Positions 15,876 through 22,451 of a stretch of 24,599 bases of DNA are shown here, piece after piece. Made by a program: the position numbers and the translations under genes. Below the pieces are notes generated by a model, which saw nothing but the letters and a program-made list of their open reading frames with translations, had not been told where the DNA came from and did no database searches. Within the stretch, counting starts at the first letter, position 1. Each line of letters opens with the position of its first letter. Location: NCBI GenBank assembly GCA_964345295.1, contig CAYFQG010000020.1, positions 1 to 24,599 on the forward strand, given 5' to 3'. Source of the stretch: JASBZA01 sp964345295. GTDB taxonomy: Bacteria; Bacillota; Clostridia; Saccharofermentanales; Fastidiosipilaceae.

Positions 15876-16565
15876 TTAGTATTCGTCCAAAAACTCTGTA
15901 TCAAAGCGTTCTCTGATTTCGTCGTACTGCGGATCGTCCATGAAGTTCAAAACTCCTTCGTAAGCTGCTTCGTAGCGGGCCTTACCATTGTTCATTTCTT
16001 TCTCATAGCCTAATTCGGCATGTTTGAGGAACTGGTAAGACGTTTCGATATCGGTCAGAAGACTTCCGGTCTTGGATAGTTCGCGGCCCATGGCAAAGCA
16101 TAAATCCGGGTATTTCTGAAGTTCGGAACACCAGGTCAAGTCGGTGTTAGATTCTAAAGGCTCTCCCAAGACAAAGGTCACCGCCAGACGATAGTAGTAG
16201 GTGGACATTTCCTTGTCTTGCAGCCCCCACTTGTCGGAAAAGAAAATATCGCCCAGTTTGTAGGCCGCTTCGGCATCCTGCCTTCTTACCGCAATCTTAA
16301 AATAAGAAAAGGCCAGGGAAAGGTTTGCTTCCGTACCGTGCCCGTAAAGATAGCAAGTCCCTATATTCGTAGTAGCCTTAACGTTTCCCATGGCACAGGC
16401 GATTCTGAAATATTCCAGGGACGCCCCGTAATTTTGCTCGCGATACAGTTTGTCACCCTTATTATTAAGAAATTCCGAATCCATAGCGGAAATAGCTTGA
16501 GTATCGGCTAGGCTAAAGAGAAAATCCGCCATTTTATCGATTCCTTGCTTCGTCGTGTCGGCCAT
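15876..16565 (-). CDS. Sel1-like/TPR repeat protein
   Basis: This is a cytosolic helical-repeat protein of about 229 residues, likely a protein-protein interaction scaffold. Sel1-type repeats appear as ASLEYFRIACAMGNVKATT, then IGTCYLYGHGTEANLSLAF and YFKIAVRRQDAEAAYKLGD. The C-terminal half repeats the pattern more weakly. No signal peptide or catalytic motif is visible. I chose the start at 16565 because AAGGAG lies 7 bases upstream on the minus strand; the longer form from 16592 would run into the preceding gene. It follows the SIMPL gene by 11 bases and should be co-transcribed with it. Its 3' end abuts the convergent radical SAM gene with 3 bases between stops. Confidence 0.75.
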   Translation of the reverse strand: MADTTKQGIDKMADFLFSLADTQAISAMDSEFLNNKGDKLYREQNYGASLEYFRIACAMGNVKATTNIGTCYLYGHGTEANLSLAFSYFKIAVRRQDAEAAYKLGDIFFSDKWGLQDKEMSTYYYRLAVTFVLGEPLESNTDLTWCSELQKYPDLCFAMGRELSKTGSLLTDIETSYQFLKHAELGYEKEMNNGKARYEAAYEGVLNFMDDPQYDEIRERFDTEFLDEY

Positions 16566-16576
16566 AGCGTCTCTCC

Positions 16577-17236
16577 TTACAGAATTTCCCATTCCAGGGT
16601 AACAGACTCGGTCATATCTATATCCGCCGCCTCAATATCTATGTTATAGGACATGGATTCATCGCTATAAGCTCTGGCCATGGCAAATTTTGTCACGGGT
16701 CGGACTGAGAAGTCTACATCGACCCAGGAGTAATCGATTTTCTTGATTTCGCCTAAACGCACATCCGAGACCGAGGTCAAAATCTCCGCTTTATGCCTGG
16801 AATCTTCTACGGCGTTTTTCAGCAAGACATCCTTCCAAGGTTCGGGGTTGGCCAAAGTAAATCGTAAGGAAATCTCGGCGTCCAAAGGACAATTGGCCAC
16901 AGCATACAAGAGTTTTCCCAATTGCTTATTATTAGAAGGGAAGGCAATTGATGTATTCTGAGAATAGCTGTAACCGATAAAACGTCTCTTGGGGTTGTTT
17001 TTATCATCATAAATTGTCTCATAGGTCGTATCAATACTAAAGGACCGTGTCTTCAAATCTTTCGAGTCCAGTCCGGCTGATTTTATGGCTTCTTTTAAAA
17101 TCAAAGTCGCCTCCGAAGACTTCTCCAATGTCTGTTCATAGCTCTCGTAGGTTTCTTCCGTCAAAATATCAACTACGGTGGTATCGGGTTTGACCGAAAG
17201 TTTGCCCGTTCCGGTGACCGTTAAAATTCTATCCAT
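16577..17236 (-). CDS. SIMPL (DUF541) domain protein
   Basis: The protein starts MDRILTVTGTGKLSVKPDTT, the typical opening of SIMPL/DUF541 proteins, and later shows IGYSYSQNTSIAF, DAEISLRFTLANPEPWKD and RPVTKFAMARAYS. Family members are related to E. coli YggE and are linked to oxidative stress and signalling, but no reaction is known. With this start it has no signal peptide. A longer in-frame start at 17323 would add a hydrophobic leader, but that ATG lies in the loop of a strong minus-strand terminator, and GAGGTG just upstream of 17236 fits the shorter form. It pairs with the downstream Sel1 gene. Confidence 0.8.
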   Translation of the reverse strand: MDRILTVTGTGKLSVKPDTTVVDILTEETYESYEQTLEKSSEATLILKEAIKSAGLDSKDLKTRSFSIDTTYETIYDDKNNPKRRFIGYSYSQNTSIAFPSNNKQLGKLLYAVANCPLDAEISLRFTLANPEPWKDVLLKNAVEDSRHKAEILTSVSDVRLGEIKKIDYSWVDVDFSVRPVTKFAMARAYSDESMSYNIDIEAADIDMTESVTLEWEIL

Positions 17237-17302
17237 ATAGCACCTCGCATTTCTTATCCTCATGAGTGTAGAGCCTAAAGGCCAAAAGAGCAATAAAATA
17301 GA

Positions 17303-17348
17303 CAAAAAAATCGGGTGAACCAAATTTTCTAAACGTTAGTTCACCCGA
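17303..17348 (-). terminator. Terminator after the HypA-like chimeric ORF
   Basis: A perfect 10-bp stem (17311-17320 with 17339-17348) with an 18-base loop is followed, on the minus strand, by seven Ts (17304-17310). It separates the chimeric gene from the SIMPL gene. Confidence 0.9.
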
Positions 17349-17353
17349 CTCTT

Positions 17354-17836
17354 TTAAATGACTTGAATGTCTTTTACGGTTACATCTTTTCCGGTTACCA
17401 GGTAGGTATTCCCGCTGCCACAGTTAGGGCAGGTCTTACCGGATTCGGTTGTAGCATAAGTCTTCTTACAATCTTGACAGTAACTAATGCCTTGTATGAC
17501 GACCAAGTCCAATTCGCAATTTTGCATGTACTTGGTCCTTTTTATAGCCCATTCGTAACAGTCTTTGAAATAAGACGGCACGATGGTGGAGACTTCGCCG
17601 ACTTCCAATGTAACACGGACGACTTCTTTGGCCTTATTAAAGGTCTTAAGAGCTGTTTCAGCACTAGTCCCATCCTTGTTGTCATCACCTTTTACGCCGT
17701 TTAAATAGAATGTTCTTATTGGGGGATTCACTTCGGTGATGTTAAGTTTATTAATTCTGAGTACATTAGATACAGATGCCAATGCTATTTCACTACAATT
17801 TGATTTGGGCTGAATTTTAGGCACCTTCAAAATCAT
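17354..17836 (-). CDS. Chimeric ORF: beta-helix adhesin fragment fused to an N-terminally truncated HypA-like protein
   Basis: Residues about 72-160 match HypA, the nickel chaperone of hydrogenase maturation: VRVTLEVGEVSTIVPSYF, then a zinc ribbon with C120-x2-C123 and C136-x2-C139 and the ending VTGKDVTVKDIQVI. HypA normally starts MHE, its His2 binding nickel; that start and about 25 residues are absent. In their place residues 41-71 read RTFYLNGVKGDDNKDGTSAE and onward to KTFNKAKE, typical of the entry to beta-helix surface proteins. The two families have no natural reason to be fused, so this is probably a recombination product. The adhesin-derived part is AT-rich. The ATG has no RBS and sits 5 bases after the acyltransferase stop. 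No other hydrogenase genes are nearby. Likely non-functional as a nickel chaperone. Confidence 0.7.
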   Translation of the reverse strand: MILKVPKIQPKSNCSEIALASVSNVLRINKLNITEVNPPIRTFYLNGVKGDDNKDGTSAETALKTFNKAKEVVRVTLEVGEVSTIVPSYFKDCYEWAIKRTKYMQNCELDLVVIQGISYCQDCKKTYATTESGKTCPNCGSGNTYLVTGKDVTVKDIQVI

Positions 17837-17841
17837 TAGTT

Positions 17842-18813
17842 TTATTGTTTTGGAGTTGCTTTGGCCGGTTTTAACCGAAGCCTAATATAGCGAAGTGTGA
17901 AAGAGAGAAGGGTCAAGCACAAGAAAACAAGAAGAAAGAGCAAAATTTTGGAGGACATATTGCGGGCAAAGAGACGGATGAAATAGACGCCTAAGGCCAT
18001 CTGAAGGCAATAGAGTTCATAGGAAATTTTCCCCAAATGTTTTAAGAAGATTGTCTTATAGCTGGAGAAGAGGACATCCATAAGAAGGATCAGCCCCAGC
18101 GTAAAGGGAATGGTAAGAACATAGAATATGTCGGTGAAAAGAAAGTTCGCCTTTACCATGAAACCGAATTGCCAGTTAAGGAAGATTCCTAAAATCAAGA
18201 GCGGCAAAGCAGCTAACAGTTTGGTCCGGCTTTTCCATTTGCCCTCGTAGGAGGCCAAGGTGATACCTATAAGAAGGATAGGAATTCTAGCCAAGAAGAT
18301 ATTTATATTGTGGTTATTAAGGAGCTTTTCCAGTACGACCATCAGAATGAACCAGACGGCCAAAGACATGAGGCAACTTTTTATCGCACCCAGCTTATCA
18401 ATCATTTTGTGGTACAAGGGAAGCAAAAGATAGAAAATCATGATAGACGGGGCAAACCACAAAAAAGAGCCGCCGCCTTTGGTAAAAAGTTCAAGACCCA
18501 AGAGTGTCGGGAGTACCTTTGGCCACTTAAGCTGGCCTAAGCTTGCCGCGATGAGGCAAGACAGGATAAAGAGCGGGTAAATATTAATAAACTTGCGCTT
18601 GATATAAGCGCCGTATTTTTCGGTATCGGAGAAGCGGGCCATATAGGCGGACATGAAGAAAAACATATCCACACCGATGTAAGCGGTCATGATGATGAAG
18701 CGGGCCAAAGTAGACGGTAGGTCTCCTCCTCTGGGGATGGGCATGAGGTGGAATAAGAGGATCAAGAAAGCGGCAAAGCCCATGATGGGGGTTCGGGTAT
18801 TTTTTAGATTCAT
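17842..18813 (-). CDS. Acyltransferase family 3 membrane protein
   Basis: This polytopic membrane protein has about ten hydrophobic helices over 323 residues and the AT3 (OatA/NodX-like) pattern. The N-terminal helix carries the conserved His (FAAFLILLFHLMP), followed by IGVDMFFFMSAYM, equivalent to the family's GVDLFFVLSG, then IKRKFINIYPLF. AT3 proteins transfer acetyl or other acyl groups to cell-surface glycans or peptidoglycan; the acceptor is unknown here, and no extracellular SGNH domain is attached. I chose the Met at 18813, just before the first helix; a longer frame from a TTG at 18921 would read through the terminator of the upstream gene. The RBS is weak. The chimeric HypA-like ORF follows directly. 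Confidence 0.8.
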   Translation of the reverse strand: MNLKNTRTPIMGFAAFLILLFHLMPIPRGGDLPSTLARFIIMTAYIGVDMFFFMSAYMARFSDTEKYGAYIKRKFINIYPLFILSCLIAASLGQLKWPKVLPTLLGLELFTKGGGSFLWFAPSIMIFYLLLPLYHKMIDKLGAIKSCLMSLAVWFILMVVLEKLLNNHNINIFLARIPILLIGITLASYEGKWKSRTKLLAALPLLILGIFLNWQFGFMVKANFLFTDIFYVLTIPFTLGLILLMDVLFSSYKTIFLKHLGKISYELYCLQMALGVYFIRLFARNMSSKILLFLLVFLCLTLLSFTLRYIRLRLKPAKATPKQ

Positions 18814-18866
18814 ATCTTTATCTCGTTTCTGTGAAGTGTGTTCGTTGTTAGGAGCTGTGCGTCCAT

Positions 18867-18909
18867 AAAAAAAGAACCCCAGCCCGGGGAACGCCCCGGA
18901 CCGAAGTTC
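18867..18909 (-). terminator. Terminator of the DUF4358 lipoprotein gene
   Basis: On the minus strand a 16-bp stem (18894-18909 with 18874-18889, 4-base loop) includes several G-U pairs and is followed by seven Ts. On the plus strand the wobbles become C-A mismatches, so direction is clear. Confidence 0.92.
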
Positions 18910-18946
18910 TTCATTTGTCAAAAAGCGATTGCATTAAAGAACCGGT

Positions 18947-19603
18947 TTACTCCATCTCAGCACTCTTGACGTCCAGAACCATACTCTCTTGAGCGCCTGT
19001 GGCCTTCTCGAAGTTTGCCTTTAGCTGGTCGAAGACGGCTTCTTCGGTCATCATGAGGAAGACATAGTTGTCGGTGTAAAGCACTTTGCCCAGTTCGGCT
19101 TGGACACAAATCCATTTTCTGACATTAGCCTTGTCGGCAATTTCTTTGGCCAAATCTTCGGCTTTGCCATCCTGTGTTTTAACCAGAACGAGCGAATGAG
19201 GGATAACGTTGATTAAGGCTTCGGAACAAACGGCTTCAACACCCTCTTGCCAAGCGGCGAAACTGTATGCTTCGAATGTGCTTTGATCTAGGGTAAAGGT
19301 GTTCGACCCGGGAAGGTCTACGCCTTGGCAAATCTCGCTCATCATGGCGGTTAACTCCACATTGGGCTCGGGCTCGCCGGGCATGGTTGTGTCAGGGTCG
19401 GTAGAATCGGACATATCGGGGAGGCTGGTGCCTTCGGTCATATCCGGTGCGGTTGTTTCGCTTGTTTCCGGCGTGAGAGAAGAAGACTCTGTGACGGACT
19501 CGGACGGATTGGTCTTAGAAGTCTCGGAATCTCCTTGTTTACCGCAGGCGAATAAGGTTAAGCTCATTGCCGCACATAAAGTTAAAGCTATAAATTTTTT
19601 CAT
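18947..19603 (-). CDS. DUF4358 lipoprotein
   Basis: This secreted lipoprotein has the signal peptide MKKFIALTLCAAMSLTLFAC, in which LFAC is the lipobox and Cys20 the lipidated residue. Residues about 21-80 are a low-complexity Ser/Thr/Glu/Asp/Pro linker. Residues about 85-215 fit DUF4358, with ALINVIPHSLVLVK, DGKAEDLAKEIADKA and LYTDNYVFLMMTEEA. Function is unknown; such proteins sit on the outer face of the membrane in Clostridia. AAGGAG lies 7 bases before the ATG and the gene ends at a strong terminator, so it is a single-gene transcript divergent from the decayed adhesin gene. Confidence 0.82.
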   Translation of the reverse strand: MKKFIALTLCAAMSLTLFACGKQGDSETSKTNPSESVTESSSLTPETSETTAPDMTEGTSLPDMSDSTDPDTTMPGEPEPNVELTAMMSEICQGVDLPGSNTFTLDQSTFEAYSFAAWQEGVEAVCSEALINVIPHSLVLVKTQDGKAEDLAKEIADKANVRKWICVQAELGKVLYTDNYVFLMMTEEAVFDQLKANFEKATGAQESMVLDVKSAEME

Positions 19604-19773
19604 TTCAAAACTCCTTTTCTTATAAATAGAACGCTGCAGTCATCCTATTTATTTAGAGAAACATGGCCCCTTGCTTGGTAAAAGCACCGGGGTCGGAGGT
19701 TTCTACGAAGGGTTATTTTAACAAAACACATTTAAGTGTGCAAAAACTTATAAGAAAAAATACCTAACACTAC
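19604..19773. other. AT-rich intergenic region between divergent genes
   Basis: No gene is supported here. It holds an imperfect dyad near 19664-19697 (GGCCCC and GGGGTC arms enclosing TGCTT/AAGCA), which may lie in the leader of the lipoprotein gene. The rest is AT-rich sequence leading to the plus-strand promoter at 19774. Confidence 0.4.
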
Positions 19774-19803
19774 TTGTTAAGATTTATTTCTATTTGATAA
19801 AAT
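19774..19803 (+). promoter_or_regulatory. Promoter of the decayed beta-helix gene
   Basis: TTGTTA (19774-19779) is followed after 18 bases by TAAAAT (19798-19803), preceded by TGa as an extended -10. The RBS GGAGG at 19863-19867 and the original ATG at 19875 lie downstream, so initiation signals survive although the gene is broken. Confidence 0.55.
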
Positions 19804-19874
19804 TGCAGCACTTAAAAAAGCGTGTTTAAGCTTGAATTAAGGCAATCCCATAGACTTTTAGCGGAGGAAAAGAA

Positions 19875-21116
19875 ATGCATAACAAGATTTAAAAAGGCGT
19901 AGCCTTGCTGATCGCGATTTTCATGTGTTCACTTGTATGGATGCATGTTAACGCCGAAGAAGTGAACGAGAAGACCTTTACGGTCACGACAAGGCCGGTC
20001 GATAATCAGTCGGCAGAGGAAACACCGGTAGGGCAGTACGATACGTTCGATGATGCTATAGAGGCATGCAAACAAGGAAATTTAAGTATTCAGTACATTG
20101 TCACAATGAATAAAGATTATACGATACCCGCGAGTGAGGGTGTCCGGTACATTCAAAACGCTAATATTCTTTTGCGTTCAAAAGAAGGACAGCAATACAC
20201 CTTGAAGAGGACGGGGCAACGCTCTTTAGCGACCATTTATCAAAATTGTGACTTCAGGACCGAAAATATCATTTTAGATGGTAACAATGAAGCAGAAGCG
20301 TTCTTTGTACCGTATGGTGTTCTGACCTTGGGGAAGGGTAGCATTTTTCAGCATTTCTCAAACTATATTGCATCTGATGGCCCCACTATCTATGTTACCA
20401 ATACCGGGACAGTTCATATTATGGAAGGGGCTATTATCCGAAATAATTAATCGGATTTAAAATCTGCTGCTGTTATGCAGTTAAACAATCCGGAGTCCAC
20501 CGTAAATGTTTATGGTGGCGAATTTTACAACAACAATTCAACGTACTGGGGCGGTGTCTTCTTATCTTGGGGCAAGATCAATATTCCAGGTGGAACCTTC
20601 ACCAATAACTTATCTGCTGAAACAGGTGGAGCTATTTTATTTAAAGGAGAAGATCTTAACATAAGCAATGCGGCTTTTACCGAAAACAGTGCCAATATGC
20701 ATGGTGGTGCTATTTATATGAAAGCGGGAACGCTCGCTATTCGTGATAGCGTTTTCACAAAAAATTCATCGGAATACGGCGGTGGTGCTTTGCTTGTCCA
20801 TTACGATAACTCCAATAAATTGGAAGTTGTTTCAAGTAGCTTTGAAGAGAATTCCGCTTGTTAGGAAATGTCAGCTTCTACGAACGAGCGAACCCTTTTT
20901 TCATAGAAGATATCGATGCCAATATAATGATTGATGACGGCTATGCGGCCATAAGCCAAGGCGCTTATTGGATAAAGTGGGACAAGGATACGGTGACTTT
21001 GGCCTGGTAGAAATGGATAGGGCGATGGCGAGACGTTTGTGGTATTTGGTAGAAACAAAGGACCAGCAGATGACCTAGCTATTTACACACGTGAGAGGCT
21101 TAGACGAGTAGTTTGA
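19875..21116 (+). pseudogene. Decayed beta-helix surface protein (adhesin-like)
   Basis: The original gene starts at ATG 19875 with GGAGG 7 bases upstream. Codon 6 is TAA (19890-19892), inside a signal peptide that otherwise continues KGVALLIAIFMCSLVW to an NAEE cleavage region. The body has parallel beta-helix repeats such as VNVYGGEFYNNNS, INIPGGTFTNN, GGAIYMKAGTLAIRDS and GGGALLVHY. A second in-frame TAA is at 20448-20450, with the protein resuming as SDLKSAAVMQLNNPESTVNV. At TAG 20862-20864 the sense sequence shifts frame and reads GNVSFYERANPFFIEDIDAN to a stop at 21008-21010, then shifts again to GDGETFVVFGRNKGPADDLA and a TGA at 21114. The C-terminal repeats and wall anchor expected of such proteins are missing. 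Relation to the adhesin part of the HypA chimera is likely by type. Confidence 0.85.
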
Positions 21117-21130
21117 GCCTTTTTTCTTTT
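21096..21130 (+). terminator. Terminator at the end of the adhesin remnant
   Basis: A 10-pair stem (21096-21105 with 21111-21120), including two G-U pairs and a 5-base loop, is followed by TTTTTTCTTTT. It lies across the remnant's last codons and insulates the metal operon. Confidence 0.85.
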
Positions 21131-21179
21131 CTTTCACCTTAAATTTGTGATTACAGTCTCGAAAAATAAAGAGGGAAGT

Positions 21180-21192
21180 CTATAAAATATAG
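21180..21192 (+). promoter_or_regulatory. Candidate -10 region with small dyad before the Crp/Fnr gene
   Basis: CTATA-AAA-TATAG is a short inverted repeat containing a TATAAA -10-like box, about 35-45 bases before the regulator start. The -35 region is weak, as for an activated promoter. It could be an operator or simply AT-rich promoter DNA. Confidence 0.3.
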
Positions 21193-21224
21193 GTAGACAG
21201 AAAGAAAGGAGGCTTTGGCCGGAA

Positions 21225-21893
21225 ATGGAATTTTGTAAAACCTGCGGACTTTGCATCGATAACATTGAGATTTTTAAAGACCTGGATGCAGCAACCAAAA
21301 TGGACATCATGGCCCATGCCCGCCATATAACGGCAAAAGACAAGACCGTCTTGTATTCGCCTTTCGACAAAGCGGATTCGATTTTGGTGGTGAAAGAAGG
21401 CAAGCTGAAGCTTTCCAATTATGCTGAAGAGGGCATCGAGTATGTCTATAAGATTTTGGACATCAACGAGACTTTCGGTGAGGAGCTGATTTTTACCGAT
21501 GAGAATTTTAACCTCTATATCGAGACCATCGGGAAGACCACGGTCTGCCAGATTACCCGAGACCAGCTTATCCCTTATATAACGGAAAATCCCGATTTTG
21601 CCAAAACCTTAATCGAAAATTTGGGCAAGAAGCTAAAAGAATCTATCACGATTAAAAGACTTTTATTTATCAAGGATCCCAAAGAACGGCTGGAGGGCTA
21701 TCTGGTTAATAAGTGTGAAGAATCCAAGACGAACGTCATCGAACTGAGCCGGGAGAATATCGGAAAAGAGATTAACCTAACCCGTGAGACTGTCTCGAGG
21801 AAACTTTTGGAAATCGAAAAAGAAGGCAACGTGGCCTTGGAAGGTTATAAAAAGATTATTGTCAAAAACAAAGAAAAGATGAAGAAAATCTAG
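21225..21893 (+). CDS. Crp/Fnr-family regulator with N-terminal Cys cluster
   Basis: This 222-residue transcription factor has a cyclic-nucleotide-binding-like beta-roll sensor (about 15-130; ADSILVVKEGKLKLSNYAE, GEELIFTDENF), a dimerisation helix, and a C-terminal winged helix (IELSRENIGKEINLTRETVS, then RKLLEIEKEG). The extreme N-terminus has C4-x2-C7-x2-C10, which resembles an Fe-S or metal-binding cluster as in Fnr, though a fourth ligand is not obvious apart from C17-like positions being absent; C109-region Cys (TTVCQIT) is a candidate. It heads an operon with an HMA chaperone, a RIC-like protein and a metal ATPase, so it probably senses metal or redox state and controls them. AGGAGG lies 12 bases before the ATG, a long spacing. 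Confidence 0.85.
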   Translation: MEFCKTCGLCIDNIEIFKDLDAATKMDIMAHARHITAKDKTVLYSPFDKADSILVVKEGKLKLSNYAEEGIEYVYKILDINETFGEELIFTDENFNLYIETIGKTTVCQITRDQLIPYITENPDFAKTLIENLGKKLKESITIKRLLFIKDPKERLEGYLVNKCEESKTNVIELSRENIGKEINLTRETVSRKLLEIEKEGNVALEGYKKIIVKNKEKMKKI

Positions 21894-21904
21894 GAGGTTC
21901 AACC

Positions 21905-22132
21905 ATGAAAAAAGCAAACATTCAATTAGAAGATTTGGCCTGCCCGTCCTGCGCCATGAAAATCGAAGCGGCAGTGAAAAGTGTAGACGGTGTCGATCAG
22001 GACAGCGTCAAGGTTCTCTTCAATGCCAGTAAGGTCAAGCTGGATTTCGATGAGGAGAAGACCCAGATAGAAGCCATCAACGATGCCATTCAGAGAATCG
22101 GCTATGAAGTGAAAAAGTCCACTGTGAGATGA
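21905..22132 (+). CDS. Free-standing heavy-metal-associated (HMA) domain protein
   Basis: This 75-residue cytosolic protein is one complete HMA (ferredoxin-like fold) domain. The metal-binding motif is C13-x2-C16 in LEDLACPSCAMKIEAAV, and the ending AIQRIGYEVKKS is typical. It lacks the usual GMTC Gly-Met, having LAC instead. The P-type ATPase two genes downstream has no N-terminal HMA domain, so this protein probably delivers metal to it or senses metal in trans. A strong AGGAGG precedes the ATG, and only 11 bases separate it from the regulator gene. Confidence 0.9.
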   Translation: MKKANIQLEDLACPSCAMKIEAAVKSVDGVDQDSVKVLFNASKVKLDFDEEKTQIEAINDAIQRIGYEVKKSTVR

Positions 22133-22157
22133 GGCCGAAGCCACAAGGAGAACGCAT

Positions 22158-22439
22158 ATGAAAGACTTTAATACTCTAAAAGAAGATTATTTTAAGACTC
22201 TGGACTTTTACATGCCGGTGGTAGAAAGGGTCCACGGTCCCCACCACGCTGAAATTTACGATGTGGCCAAAGTCTACGAGGCGATGAAAGACCACTTGGA
22301 ACAAAATCGGTCCTTGGAAGGCGACTTTAAGAAGTTAAGAGACCTTACCGATAACTACCGGGTACCCGAGGACGTCTGCGAAAGCTATGCAGCCATATAC
22401 CAAATGTTGTCCGAGCTGGACCGGACTTACACGTCATAA
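22158..22439 (+). CDS. Small RIC/hemerythrin-like protein (VHGxHHxE motif)
   Basis: This is a 93-residue soluble, probably all-helical protein. The segment VVERVHGPHHAEIYDVAKVY (H26, H29, H30, E32) resembles the VHGxxHPE segment of RIC/YtfE/ScdA di-iron proteins that repair iron-sulfur clusters, but only about half of that four-helix domain is present. A later conserved-looking block is TDNYRVPEDVCESYAAIYQM. It may bind iron as a dimer, or may only share this motif. AAGGAG lies 7 bases before the ATG. It sits between the HMA protein and the ATPase in one operon, which suggests a metal-related task. The family assignment is from motif memory only. Confidence 0.6.
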   Translation: MKDFNTLKEDYFKTLDFYMPVVERVHGPHHAEIYDVAKVYEAMKDHLEQNRSLEGDFKKLRDLTDNYRVPEDVCESYAAIYQMLSELDRTYTS

Positions 22440-22451
22440 GAGAGGACACCG

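Noticed and set aside
16566..16592. Longer Sel1 protein start at 16592
   Set aside because: It overlaps the end of the SIMPL gene, whereas a good AAGGAG fits the start at 16565.
18814..18921. Longer acyltransferase start at TTG 18921
   Set aside because: The added residues are encoded by the terminator hairpin of the upstream lipoprotein gene and do not resemble AT3 N-termini.
19899..20450. The first beta-helix segment as a separate functional small gene
   Set aside because: Its true start and signal peptide lie upstream across a stop codon, and the protein sequence continues in frame beyond its end, so it is part of a pseudogene.
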